Below are positions 26,528 through 34,458 of a DNA stretch of 64,000 nucleotides, piece after piece. The notes under the pieces are model-generated. The model worked only from the letters and a program-made list of their open reading frames with translations, ran no database searches and was not told where the DNA came from. Position numbers and translations under genes: made by a program. The stretch is from JAWKMZ01 sp041391965 (GTDB lineage: Bacteria; Bacteroidota; Bacteroidia; Flavobacteriales; Flavobacteriaceae). The stretch spans positions 372,001-436,000 of the forward strand of contig JAWKMZ010000002.1 of the NCBI GenBank assembly GCA_041391965.1, given 5' to 3'. Within the stretch, counting starts at the first letter, position 1. Each line of letters begins with the position of its first letter.

Positions 26528-27406
26528 ATGAAATCACTTTCAATCAAACTTTGTATTGCTTTTGTTTTATTAATTGGAAATACACTATCTGCACAAGATT
26601 TTCAAGGGGTTGCCTATTATCAGTCTAAAACCACTATGGATATGTCTAATTTTGGAGGCAGACAAATGAGCGAAGAGCAAAAAAAGCAAATTGCAGAACG
26701 TATGAAAAGCATGTTAGAAAAAACTTATATTCTAACGTTTAATAGGATGGAATCTATTTATAAAGAAGAAGAAAAATTGGATACACCAGGACAAGGAGGA
26801 GGGTTTAGAATGATGATGAGTAATTTTACAGGAGGCAGTGAGTATAAAAATGTAAAAGATCAGCTGCTTATGCAAGATCAAGAGTTTTTTGGAAAGCAGT
26901 TTTTAATTAAAGATTCGCTGCCAAAATTAGAATGGAAAATGGAAAATGAAACCAAACAAATTGGGCAATATCTTTGTTTTAAAGCTACAGCTGTTAAAAA
27001 AGTAGATGACATGGATTTTTTGAATATGCGACGACGTAACAAAGATGCTGATGAAACCTCTGAAGCTGATAAAATTAAAGATTCAACCAAAACAAACAAT
27101 CCATTAGACGCTATTGAAGTACCAAAAGAAATTACAGTTACAGCTTGGTACACACCACAAATTCCTGTAAATCAAGGACCAGGAGAATTTTGGGGACTTC
27201 CAGGTTTAATTCTCGAAGTCAATTCTGGCAAAACCGTTATCTTATGCACTAAAATAGTTATCAACCCACAAGATAAGGTTGAAATTAAAGCACCTACCAA
27301 AGGAAAAGAAGTGACCAAAAAAGAATACAACGACATTATGAAAGCCAAAATTGAAGAAATGCGAGAAATGTATGGTGGACGTCGTAGTGGTATGCGTCGT
27401 AATTAA
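26528..27406 (+). CDS. GLPGLI family secreted protein
   Basis: 292 residues, signal peptide ending LIGNTLSAQ. The family motif appears as FWGLPGLILEVNSGK at about residue 222, after the typical AWYTPQIPVNQGPGEF lead-in. There is an unusual Met/Arg/Gly-rich C-terminus (MREMYGGRRSGMRRN). GLPGLI proteins are Bacteroidota-specific, of unknown function, and commonly encoded beside a TonB-type outer-membrane receptor, as here (45-bp gap to the next gene). The pair probably acts together at the outer membrane, possibly in metal or peptide handling (inference). Confidence 0.92.
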   Translation: MKSLSIKLCIAFVLLIGNTLSAQDFQGVAYYQSKTTMDMSNFGGRQMSEEQKKQIAERMKSMLEKTYILTFNRMESIYKEEEKLDTPGQGGGFRMMMSNFTGGSEYKNVKDQLLMQDQEFFGKQFLIKDSLPKLEWKMENETKQIGQYLCFKATAVKKVDDMDFLNMRRRNKDADETSEADKIKDSTKTNNPLDAIEVPKEITVTAWYTPQIPVNQGPGEFWGLPGLILEVNSGKTVILCTKIVINPQDKVEIKAPTKGKEVTKKEYNDIMKAKIEEMREMYGGRRSGMRRN

Positions 27407-27451
27407 TACAATCAAAACCTTTTCCGAAGAGTTAAACTAACAAACCATTCA

Positions 27452-30157
27452 ATGAAAAAAATAAGCATCGCAATACTGCTACTTGCAGTAAACTATACTT
27501 TTGCACAAGTTGCATTAGAAGGTGTTGTTAAAGATAGTATAGGCACACCTTTAGAACTTGCCAATGTTATTGCCATTAATCAAAACACGAAGGCTTTAGA
27601 ATCATATGCTATTACTAACGATAAAGGTTATTTTAAATTGAGTTTGGGCAAAAACACAACGTATAATATACAAGTGAGTTATATTGGAATGAAAACCTTA
27701 GATGCTACCATAACGACCAAAGATGTGGGCATAACTAAAGATTTTTCGTTACAACAAGATAATACCTTAGATGAAATTCAGCTTACTTATGAAATGCCTG
27801 TAACTATTAAAGGAGATACGTTGGTTTATAATGCCGATTCATTTAATAAAGGAACAGAACGAAAGCTGGAAGATGTGCTTAAAAATTTGCCTGGTGTTGA
27901 AATAAATTCGGATGGTCAAATTGAAATTGAAGGCAAAATAGTGAGTAAAGTAATGGTAGATGGAAAAGATTTTTTTGATGGCGATTCTAAATTAGCAACT
28001 AAAAATATTCCTGCAAATGCTGTTGACAAAGTTCAAGTCTTAAAAAATTATGCCGAAGTTGGTCAGTTAAGTGGTGTTACCAACAACCAAGATAATGTGG
28101 CTATCAATATCAAACTCAAAGAAGGAAAAACTAATTTTTGGTTTGGCGATATTACAGCTGGTGGAGGCGTTTCTCAAGACAATGCACTCTATTTATTACA
28201 ACCTAAATTATTTTATTACAGCCCAAAATACAGCATTAATCTTATTGGCGATTTAAATAATATTGGCGAAGTGGCTTTTACACGTCGCGATTATTTTAAT
28301 TTTTCAGGTGGTTTTAAAGCTCCAAGCAGACAAAGTGGAACTAACATTAATTTAGGCGATAATAACCTTGGTTTTTTAACACTTCAAAATAATAAAGCCA
28401 AAGACATCAATACCAAATTTGGTGCTGCAAACTTCAGTTATTCACCTAATAAAACATTAGATTTAAGTGGGTTTGCTATCTTTTCGAGTAGTAGAACCAA
28501 TCTGCAAGAAAACAATTCGGTACAATATACTGATGAAAATTTAGGAATTCCTAATGAAAACACACAGAGTGATACCAAACAACGTAGTGATTTAGGCATG
28601 CTAAAACTAAGCGCTAAATACAAACCAAACACAAATAATGAATTAGACTATGATATTTTAGGACGCCTTTCAAAAGAGTCGCAAGATCAAAATTATTTTT
28701 CGTCAGTTATTGGCTCTATTGGACAATTTCAAAATTCAAAACCATATAGCATTAGTCAAGACCTTAATTATTATTACACACTTAATGATACTAATATTTT
28801 TGCTTTTGAAGCACAACATTTGTTGCAAGACGAAGATCCATTTTATAATGCAATCATAGAAGAAAAAGCCAATTATCAAAATACAGCAGATGGGTTAGGT
28901 TTAGATCCAAATCAGTTAAATTATAATATTGCTCAAAACAAGCGGGTTAAAACCAATCAATTAGACACAAAATTAGATTATTGGAATGTGCTCAATGCCA
29001 AAAGCAATATCAACTTTACCCTTGGAACTATTTTGAGCCATCAAAAATTTAATTCAGCAATCTTTCAGTATTTAGATGATAATTCGGAGTTCGATCCGTC
29101 GCCAACCTTTAATGATGGTTTAGATACAAACAACACCAATTATAATTTTAGTGATGTGTATTTAGGAGCTCATTATCAATTTAAAACAGGACTTTTTACC
29201 TTTACTCCAGGCGTTTCAGCTCATGCTTACAGTTCTAAAAACACACAGTTTGATACAACCTATAAAAACAACTTTTTTAAACTCTTGCCAGATTTTGATA
29301 TGCGATTGCAACTAAAAAAGAGCGAACAAATAACGCTCAGTTATGCGATGCAAACCCAATTTACAGATGTTAATAATTTGGCAAAAGGCATAGTGCTTAA
29401 CAATTACAACTCTATTTTTTCAGGTGATGCGACTTTAGATAATGCGTTGGCACATAATATAAGTTTGCGTTATTTTAGTTTCAATATGTTTAATTACACC
29501 AATGTGTTTGCAAATATTAGTTACAGCAAAAAAATAGACCAAATACGAAATTTAACAAACTTTGAAAGTGTTATCCGAACCAATTCGCCATTTAATTCGG
29601 CTTTTGCAGATGAGACTTTATCAGCATTTGGACGTTTTCAAAGACGTTTCGGAAAACTGCAAGCAAGCGTAAATGGAAACTTTAATTATTCAAAATTTAA
29701 TCAATTTATCCAAAATCAACGTTCAGTTAATGAAAACTATTCTCAAACCTATAGGGCAGAATTACGAACTAATTTTAAAGAAGCACCAAATGTAGAACTT
29801 GGTTATAGCTATTCAATTTCTGATAATGACCAAGGTACTTCAAGAAGTAAATTTTACACCAAAGCCCCTTCAATAGATGTTGATGCACTGTTATTGAAAA
29901 CATTGACATTTAAAACAGATTACACCTATAATAATTTTAGTGACAACAATGGCACTATCAATGATTATCAATTTTGGAATGCCTCCTTATCTTACAGAAA
30001 AGATAAAGATGCCAAATTAGAGTATGAAGTAAAAGCCACCAATTTATTGAATACCAAATCACAAAACCAAAGTAATACCAGCAATATTTCAGTAAGTGCT
30101 ACAGAATATTACATTCAACCGCTTTATGTGACGTTCCGATTAATTTATTCGCTCTAA
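27452..30157 (+). CDS. TonB-dependent receptor-like outer-membrane beta-barrel protein
   Basis: 901 residues. Signal peptide MKKISIAILLLAVNYTFAQ; an N-terminal carboxypeptidase-regulatory-like domain (about 20-105, VALEGVVKDSIGTPLELANV); a plug-like region (about 115-225) with LEDVLKNLPGVEINSDGQIE and KVMVDGKDFFDGD; then a long C-terminal barrel ending in aromatic strands (YYIQPLYVTFRLIYSL). This is the family often annotated as outer-membrane beta-barrel or TonB-dependent receptor. The substrate cannot be told from sequence. It forms a two-gene unit with the GLPGLI gene. Confidence 0.9.
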   Translation: MKKISIAILLLAVNYTFAQVALEGVVKDSIGTPLELANVIAINQNTKALESYAITNDKGYFKLSLGKNTTYNIQVSYIGMKTLDATITTKDVGITKDFSLQQDNTLDEIQLTYEMPVTIKGDTLVYNADSFNKGTERKLEDVLKNLPGVEINSDGQIEIEGKIVSKVMVDGKDFFDGDSKLATKNIPANAVDKVQVLKNYAEVGQLSGVTNNQDNVAINIKLKEGKTNFWFGDITAGGGVSQDNALYLLQPKLFYYSPKYSINLIGDLNNIGEVAFTRRDYFNFSGGFKAPSRQSGTNINLGDNNLGFLTLQNNKAKDINTKFGAANFSYSPNKTLDLSGFAIFSSSRTNLQENNSVQYTDENLGIPNENTQSDTKQRSDLGMLKLSAKYKPNTNNELDYDILGRLSKESQDQNYFSSVIGSIGQFQNSKPYSISQDLNYYYTLNDTNIFAFEAQHLLQDEDPFYNAIIEEKANYQNTADGLGLDPNQLNYNIAQNKRVKTNQLDTKLDYWNVLNAKSNINFTLGTILSHQKFNSAIFQYLDDNSEFDPSPTFNDGLDTNNTNYNFSDVYLGAHYQFKTGLFTFTPGVSAHAYSSKNTQFDTTYKNNFFKLLPDFDMRLQLKKSEQITLSYAMQTQFTDVNNLAKGIVLNNYNSIFSGDATLDNALAHNISLRYFSFNMFNYTNVFANISYSKKIDQIRNLTNFESVIRTNSPFNSAFADETLSAFGRFQRRFGKLQASVNGNFNYSKFNQFIQNQRSVNENYSQTYRAELRTNFKEAPNVELGYSYSISDNDQGTSRSKFYTKAPSIDVDALLLKTLTFKTDYTYNNFSDNNGTINDYQFWNASLSYRKDKDAKLEYEVKATNLLNTKSQNQSNTSNISVSATEYYIQPLYVTFRLIYSL

Positions 30158-30234
30158 TTTGCTTGTTTTCAGGGTTAAAACAAAAGGGTTTTAAAAAAGT
30201 GAATTTTTTGTTCAAAAACTTTAAAAAACAATAA

Positions 30235-30242
30235 TATATTTG
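30235..30242 (+). promoter_or_regulatory. -7 promoter element for tRNA-Tyr
   Basis: TATATTTG is an exact TAnnTTTG match 11 bp before the mature tRNA 5' end, which would give a primary transcript with only a few extra 5' nucleotides. Confidence 0.6.
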
Positions 30243-30253
30243 CCGACGGTTTT

Positions 30254-30335
<82 letters not shown>

Positions 30336-30343
30336 CGAATAAA

Positions 30344-30379
30344 TACAAAAAGACCTTTCATTTGAAAGGTCTTTTTGTA
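30344..30379. terminator. Bidirectional terminator between tRNA-Tyr and metK
   Basis: TACAAAAAGACCTTTCA (30344-30360) and TGAAAGGTCTTTTTGTA (30363-30379) form a near-perfect palindrome whose arms supply a T run on either strand. It serves the tRNA on + and the convergent metK on -. Confidence 0.92.
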
Positions 30380-30393
30380 TAAAGTTATTTTGA

Positions 30394-31647
30394 TTACAAC
30401 CCAAAAGCTTTCTGTACTGTATCAACATAATCTAACTTTTCCCAAGTAAACAACTCAACATCCAAAGTAATGTCATCACCATTTGGTTGCGAAAATGTTT
30501 TGGTAACGGTTTCATTAGCTCGCCCCATATGACCATAAGCAGCAGTTTCACTGTACATTGGTTGGCGCAAATGCAAACGATTTTCAATAGCTGAAGGTCG
30601 CATATCAAAAATTTCAGAAACTTTCTCGGCAATCTCACCATCAGTTAAATTATAAGGACAAGTTCCGTAGGTGTTTACATAAATTCCCATAGGCTCTACA
30701 ACACCAATAGCATAACTGACTTGTACTAAAATTTCGTCACATACACCTGCGGCAACAAGATTTTTTGCAATATGTCGCGTGGCATACGCAGCACTTCTAT
30801 CTACTTTGCTTGGATCTTTTCCAGAAAAAGCGCCGCCACCATGAGCACCTTTTCCACCATAAGTATCTACAATGATTTTTCGTCCTGTAAGTCCAGTATC
30901 ACCATGTGGTCCACCAATCACAAATTTTCCTGTTGGATTGATATGGTATTTGATATTGTCAGTAAATAATTCCTGAATATGTTCTGGTAGTGATGCTTTA
31001 ACACGTGGAATAAGAATTTCAATAATATCTTTTCTGATTTTTGCTAACATCGCATCATCTGTATCAAAATCGTCATGCTGTGTAGAAACCACAATCGCGT
31101 CAATACGTTGCGGAATATTATCGTCACTATATTCAATAGTTACTTGGCTTTTAGAATCGGGTCTTAAATAGGTAATGTCTTTGTTTTCTCTTCGTAATAC
31201 AGCTAATTCTATAAGAATTCTATGCGCTAAGTCTAAAGCTAAAGGCATATAATTATCTGTTTCTCGCGTTGCATACCCAAACATCATGCCTTGATCTCCA
31301 GCACCTTGTTCTTCTTTGTTTGCTCTGTCAACACCTCGATTTATATCTTCGGATTGCTCATGAATAGCTGAAAATACACCACAAGAGTTCCCATCAAACA
31401 TATAAGCACTTTTGGTATAACCTATTTTGTTAATAGTATCTCTCGCAATTTTTTGAACGTCTAAATAGGTGTTCGATTTTACTTCGCCTGCAAGAACAAC
31501 TTGACCAGTAGTCACAAGCGTTTCGCAAGCTACTTTTGAGTCTTTGTCAAAGGCTAAAAAGTGATCTATTAAAGCATCACTAATTTGGTCGGCTACTTTA
31601 TCTGGATGGCCTTCAGAGACACTTTCTGAAGTAAATAAATATGGCAT
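30394..31647 (-). CDS. metK: S-adenosylmethionine synthetase
   Basis: 417 residues. Makes SAM from methionine and ATP. Signatures are FTSESVSEGHPDKVADQISD at the N-terminus, the central GAGDQGMMFGYA, and the ATP/phosphate-binding GGGAFSGKDPSKVDRSAAYA. It diverges from the methionine biosynthesis operon, with a 514-bp control region between. Its 138-nt leader contains a sequence matching the SAM-II aptamer pattern, so it is probably feedback-controlled by its own product (inference). Confidence 0.98.
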   Translation of the reverse strand: MPYLFTSESVSEGHPDKVADQISDALIDHFLAFDKDSKVACETLVTTGQVVLAGEVKSNTYLDVQKIARDTINKIGYTKSAYMFDGNSCGVFSAIHEQSEDINRGVDRANKEEQGAGDQGMMFGYATRETDNYMPLALDLAHRILIELAVLRRENKDITYLRPDSKSQVTIEYSDDNIPQRIDAIVVSTQHDDFDTDDAMLAKIRKDIIEILIPRVKASLPEHIQELFTDNIKYHINPTGKFVIGGPHGDTGLTGRKIIVDTYGGKGAHGGGAFSGKDPSKVDRSAAYATRHIAKNLVAAGVCDEILVQVSYAIGVVEPMGIYVNTYGTCPYNLTDGEIAEKVSEIFDMRPSAIENRLHLRQPMYSETAAYGHMGRANETVTKTFSQPNGDDITLDVELFTWEKLDYVDTVQKAFGL

Positions 31648-31701
31648 AAATTCCTACTTTAATTGTGGTTAAATTAAGGAAAAAAAATGAGATTGCTCGT
31701 C

Positions 31702-31731
31702 GCTATAGAAGTATAAAATTACTGCTTTAGC
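31702..31731 (-). promoter_or_regulatory. Imperfect hairpin overlapping the metK aptamer 3' end
   Basis: In RNA sense (minus strand) GCTAAAGCAGTA can pair with TACTTCTATAGC at 10 of 12 positions around a 6-nt loop. The 5' arm is exactly the GCTAAAGCAG segment that the putative SAM-II pseudoknot needs, so the two folds exclude each other. Downstream, a run of eight T follows GAGCAATCTCA. This may be the expression platform; the direction of switching cannot be told from sequence. Confidence 0.4.
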
Positions 31732-31772
31732 ATTTTTTTAATGAGGTTGCAATCAGACAAATTTTTCCTCTA
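31720..31772 (-). ncRNA. SAM-II-like riboswitch aptamer in the metK leader
   Basis: Read on the minus strand from 31770: GAGG, then AAAAATTTGTCTGATTGCAA, then CCTC (pairing with GAGG as P1), then ATTAAAAAAATGCTAAAGCAG. This follows the SAM-II layout known from the metA leaders of alphaproteobacteria: a short P1, an ATTTG segment, a loop pairing segment, TTGCA, the P1 partner, an A-rich linker, GCTAAA, and a final segment pairing back into the loop (here CAG with CTG). It lies between an exact promoter (31786-31815) and the metK start. P1 has only 4 bp, so this is a pattern match and not proof. Confidence 0.6.
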
Positions 31773-31785
31773 AATTTTATAGTGA

Positions 31786-31815
31786 CAAAAGTAAAAAAAT
31801 TAAATGGAACGCAAA
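31786..31815 (-). promoter_or_regulatory. Promoter of metK
   Basis: On the minus strand TTTG (31812-31815), an 18-nt spacer, then TACTTTTG (31786-31793). Both Bacteroidota elements match exactly. The transcript would begin near 31780, just before the SAM-II-like element. Confidence 0.7.
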
Positions 31816-31841
31816 TTATTTTATCTTTTTTTAAGAATAAA

Positions 31842-31874
31842 TTTGTTTTTTTAATTTTTCTATCGCAATATTTG
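31842..31874 (+). promoter_or_regulatory. Candidate promoter of the met operon
   Basis: TTTG at 31842-31845, 21 nt, then AATATTTG at 31867-31874 (one mismatch to TAnnTTTG). It would start the RNA about 25 nt before the SAM-I aptamer. Confidence 0.4.
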
Positions 31875-31904
31875 CACTCACAAAGTTCAAAAACTTACTG
31901 AAAT

Positions 31905-32041
31905 GTTATCAAGAAAGGTGGAGGGAATAGACCCTTTGAAGCCTTAGCAACCCTTGTCATTACGCTGTATTAGTGGAAACAAGAAGGTGCTAAATTCTAC
32001 TTAAAAACTCGATTCATTTATCGAGAATTTGGATAGATAAC
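31905..32041 (+). ncRNA. SAM-I (S-box) riboswitch
   Basis: P1 is GTTATC (31905-31910) with GATAAC (32036-32041). The conserved core is present in order: AAGAAAGGTGGAGGGAATAG, then ACCCTTTGAAGCC, TTAGCAACC, and later AAGGTGCTAAATTCTAC with the P4 hairpin ACTCGATTCATTTATCGAG-like arm before GGATAGATAAC. The S-box binds SAM and normally switches genes off when SAM is abundant. It faces the five-gene methionine operon that starts at 32162. Confidence 0.95.
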
Positions 32042-32044
32042 TAC

Positions 32045-32080
32045 ACGTCATTTCTCATCTGAAATTGCGTTTTTCTTTTT
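32045..32080 (+). terminator. Putative terminator of the SAM-I riboswitch
   Basis: Directly after P1, ACGTCATTT (32045-32053) pairs with AAATTGCGT (32062-32070) at 8 of 9 positions (one wobble, one mismatch), followed by TTTTCTTTTT. The position fits an expression platform. The antiterminator partner is not obvious to me. The remaining leader to 32161 contains a small CGTCA/TGACG hairpin near 32102-32115. Confidence 0.5.
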
Positions 32081-32161
32081 AACATTTTTCTATTAGGTAC
32101 GTCAGTAATGACGCATTTGACTTTTGGTTTAATCATTTATTAACTCAAAAAAATTAGAAAA

Positions 32162-33337
32162 ATGAGTGCAACAAACATTATTCATTCCATTCCAAGTGAT
32201 CCACTCACTGGAGCCATTTCGGTACCTGTGTACCAAACATCAACTTTTATTCAGGAAGCTCCTGGAGTTAACAAAGGCTTCGATTATGCTCGAAGCAACA
32301 ACCCAACACGTAAAGTTCTGGAAGATGTTGTGGCAAACCTTGAAGGAGGCCATTCTGCCTTTGCTTTTGCAACAGGATTGGCAGCTATTGATTCGGTCTT
32401 AAAATTATTATCAGCAGGTGATGAAATTATTGCAGTTGATGATATTTACGGAGGCGCTTACCGATTATTTACGCATGTATATGAAAAATTAGGTGTCAAA
32501 GTACATTATGTAGATACGACTGATGCTGAAAATGTCGCCAATACAATCAGCAGTAAAACCAAATTGGTGTGGATAGAATCGCCAACCAACCCAACTTTAA
32601 AAGTGTCAGACATTCAAACCATTGCAATTATTGCAAAAAGTGTTGGCGCACTTTTGGTGGTCGATAACACTTTTGCAAGCCCAATAGCGCAGCAACCATT
32701 GTCATTAGGTGCAGATATTATAATTCATAGTGGTACCAAATATATTGGTGGACATTCCGATTTGGTAGCTGGTTTGGTGGTGACTAAAACCCAAGAACTG
32801 TCAGAAAAAATTAAATTTATCCAAAACGCGTCTGGTGGTATTTTAGGGCCTTGGGATTGCTTTTTAACCATTCGTGGTATTGAAACCTTGGAACTTCGTT
32901 ACAAAAAACAATGTGAAAATGCTTTTGCTGTGGCAGCATTTTTAAATCATCATGAAGCTGTTCAGGATGTGTATTTTCCAGGGTTGGTGACTCATAAAAA
33001 CCACAACATTGCTAAGCGCCAGCAAAACGGATTGTTTGGTGGTATTGTGTCATTTACACTTAAAGACGATACACAAGAAGCTGCCAATCAATTTGTGACC
33101 AATACAGATTATTTTAAGTTAGCTGAAAGTTTAGGAGGCGTAAAAAGTTTGTTGTGTCATCCACCACAAATGACACATGCTTCTATTCCTCGCGAAAAGC
33201 GTTTGCAATCTGGAATTAAAGACTCCTTAATCAGATTATCCTGTGGCATTGAAGATACCAACGACTTGATAAACGATTTACAGCAGGCTTTTAAAGCGGT
33301 TCAATCATTAAAAAATAAACAGTATGTCAAACAGTAA
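32162..33337 (+). CDS. PLP-dependent trans-sulfuration enzyme (cystathionine gamma-synthase / O-acylhomoserine sulfhydrylase type)
   Basis: 391 residues. Cys/Met metabolism PLP family: N-terminal PVYQTSTF and YARSNNPTRKVLEDVVANLE, the cofactor region FATGLAAIDSVLKLL, and the lysine in HSGTKYIGGHSDLVAGLVV that forms the Schiff base. It joins an activated homoserine to cysteine or sulfide on the way to methionine. The family does not separate gamma-synthase, sulfhydrylase and lyase reliably by motif, but a position directly behind a SAM riboswitch and before homoserine dehydrogenase favours a biosynthetic role. Its last 14 bp overlap the next gene. Confidence 0.9.
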   Translation: MSATNIIHSIPSDPLTGAISVPVYQTSTFIQEAPGVNKGFDYARSNNPTRKVLEDVVANLEGGHSAFAFATGLAAIDSVLKLLSAGDEIIAVDDIYGGAYRLFTHVYEKLGVKVHYVDTTDAENVANTISSKTKLVWIESPTNPTLKVSDIQTIAIIAKSVGALLVVDNTFASPIAQQPLSLGADIIIHSGTKYIGGHSDLVAGLVVTKTQELSEKIKFIQNASGGILGPWDCFLTIRGIETLELRYKKQCENAFAVAAFLNHHEAVQDVYFPGLVTHKNHNIAKRQQNGLFGGIVSFTLKDDTQEAANQFVTNTDYFKLAESLGGVKSLLCHPPQMTHASIPREKRLQSGIKDSLIRLSCGIEDTNDLINDLQQAFKAVQSLKNKQYVKQ

Positions 33338-34406
33338 AACCATACATATTGTCTTATTCGGAATTGGACAAGTGGGAAGCACCTTAATCAATCAGATTAA
33401 TGAAGCTAAATCGAGATTGTTACAAGCGCAAAATTTAAAATTAAGAATACCAATCATAGCAAATTCTAAATTGGCATTTTTTGATAAAGATGGCATTTCC
33501 AATGGTTGGGAAACCGATTTTGAAACCTTTTCTGTTCCTTATAAAATTGATGAAGTCATTCAATTTGTAAAACAGCATAAATTTGAAAATTTAATTGCCA
33601 TTGACGCTACAGCAAGTGTGGTTTTTACACAAAACTATATAAAGCTCATTGAAAACGGATTTCATATTGTGTCTGCCAACAAAGTAGCCAATACCTTGCA
33701 TTATGAATTTTATGAAAATTTGCGATTGACTTTGAAAAAACACAATAAGTCTTTTCTGTACGAAACCAATGTTGGTGCTGGTTTGCCTATTATTGAAACG
33801 ATTAAAAATTTGCACAATTCTGGAGAAAAAATTGAAAAAATAAGAGGTGTTTTTTCAGGGTCTTTAAGTTATATTTTTAATCATTTTTCAGAATCTGAAC
33901 TGTCCTTTTCAACAGTATTAAATGAAGCTTCAAAATTGGGATTAACCGAACCTGATGCACGCGAAGATTTGTCAGGAAACGATGTTGGCAGAAAATTGTT
34001 GATTTTAGCAAGAGAGCTTAATATTAAAGCGGAATTTCAAGATATAGCCATAGAATCTTTAGTGCCTAAACCGCTTAATGGCAAAACAACCTTGCATCAA
34101 TTTAAAAACAGAAGTAACGAATTGGATGTGCCTTTTCAAGAGTTGAAAAAACAATTGAACAAAAACCAAGTGTTGCGTTATGTGGGCGAATTGGATGTTG
34201 CTAATAAAACACTTGAAGTAAAGTTGGTTTCTGAAGATAAAAATTCAGCATTAGGACAATTAAAAGGTGCAGATTCCGTCTTTGAAATTTTTACGGAGTC
34301 TTATGGCAATCAACCCTTAGTGATTCAAGGTGCAGGCGCTGGAAAACAAGTCACTGCAAGAGGCGTTTTGAGCGATGTGATAAAATTATCAAATAGTCTT
34401 AATTAA
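33324..34406 (+). CDS. Homoserine dehydrogenase
   Basis: 360 residues. NAD(P)-binding N-terminus (HIVLFGIGQVGSTLINQI), then DATASVVFTQNYIKLIENGF and IVSANKVANTLHYEF. The catalytic region is ETNVGAGLPIIETIKNLHNS, RGVFSGSLSYIFNHF and LTEPDAREDLSGNDVGRKLL. It reduces aspartate semialdehyde to homoserine. There is no fused aspartate kinase and no clear C-terminal ACT domain, so it is the short, monofunctional form. Starting inside the upstream gene, it is probably translationally coupled. SAM-riboswitch control would tie homoserine supply to methionine demand. Confidence 0.93.
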   Translation: MSNSKTIHIVLFGIGQVGSTLINQINEAKSRLLQAQNLKLRIPIIANSKLAFFDKDGISNGWETDFETFSVPYKIDEVIQFVKQHKFENLIAIDATASVVFTQNYIKLIENGFHIVSANKVANTLHYEFYENLRLTLKKHNKSFLYETNVGAGLPIIETIKNLHNSGEKIEKIRGVFSGSLSYIFNHFSESELSFSTVLNEASKLGLTEPDAREDLSGNDVGRKLLILARELNIKAEFQDIAIESLVPKPLNGKTTLHQFKNRSNELDVPFQELKKQLNKNQVLRYVGELDVANKTLEVKLVSEDKNSALGQLKGADSVFEIFTESYGNQPLVIQGAGAGKQVTARGVLSDVIKLSNSLN

Positions 34407-34421
34407 ATGGTGTATAACTGT

Positions 34422-34445
34422 CAGTTCGAGCAGTGTCGAGAACTG
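34422..34445. repeat. Palindromic repeat, family A, copy 1
   Basis: A 24-bp element CAGTTCGAGCAGTGTCGAG then AACTG, with terminal arms CAGTTC/GAACTG and an inner TCGAG direct repeat. It is intergenic, 14 bp before the metH N-terminal gene. Sequence of this type is scattered through many Flavobacteriaceae genomes. Confidence 0.75.
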
Positions 34446-34458
34446 TTAATTTAAAATT

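Noticed and set aside
30174..30194. TTAAAAC/GTTTTAA hairpin after the TonB-type receptor gene
   Set aside because: Only A/T-rich pairing apart from one C-G, and no T tract follows; too weak to call a terminator.
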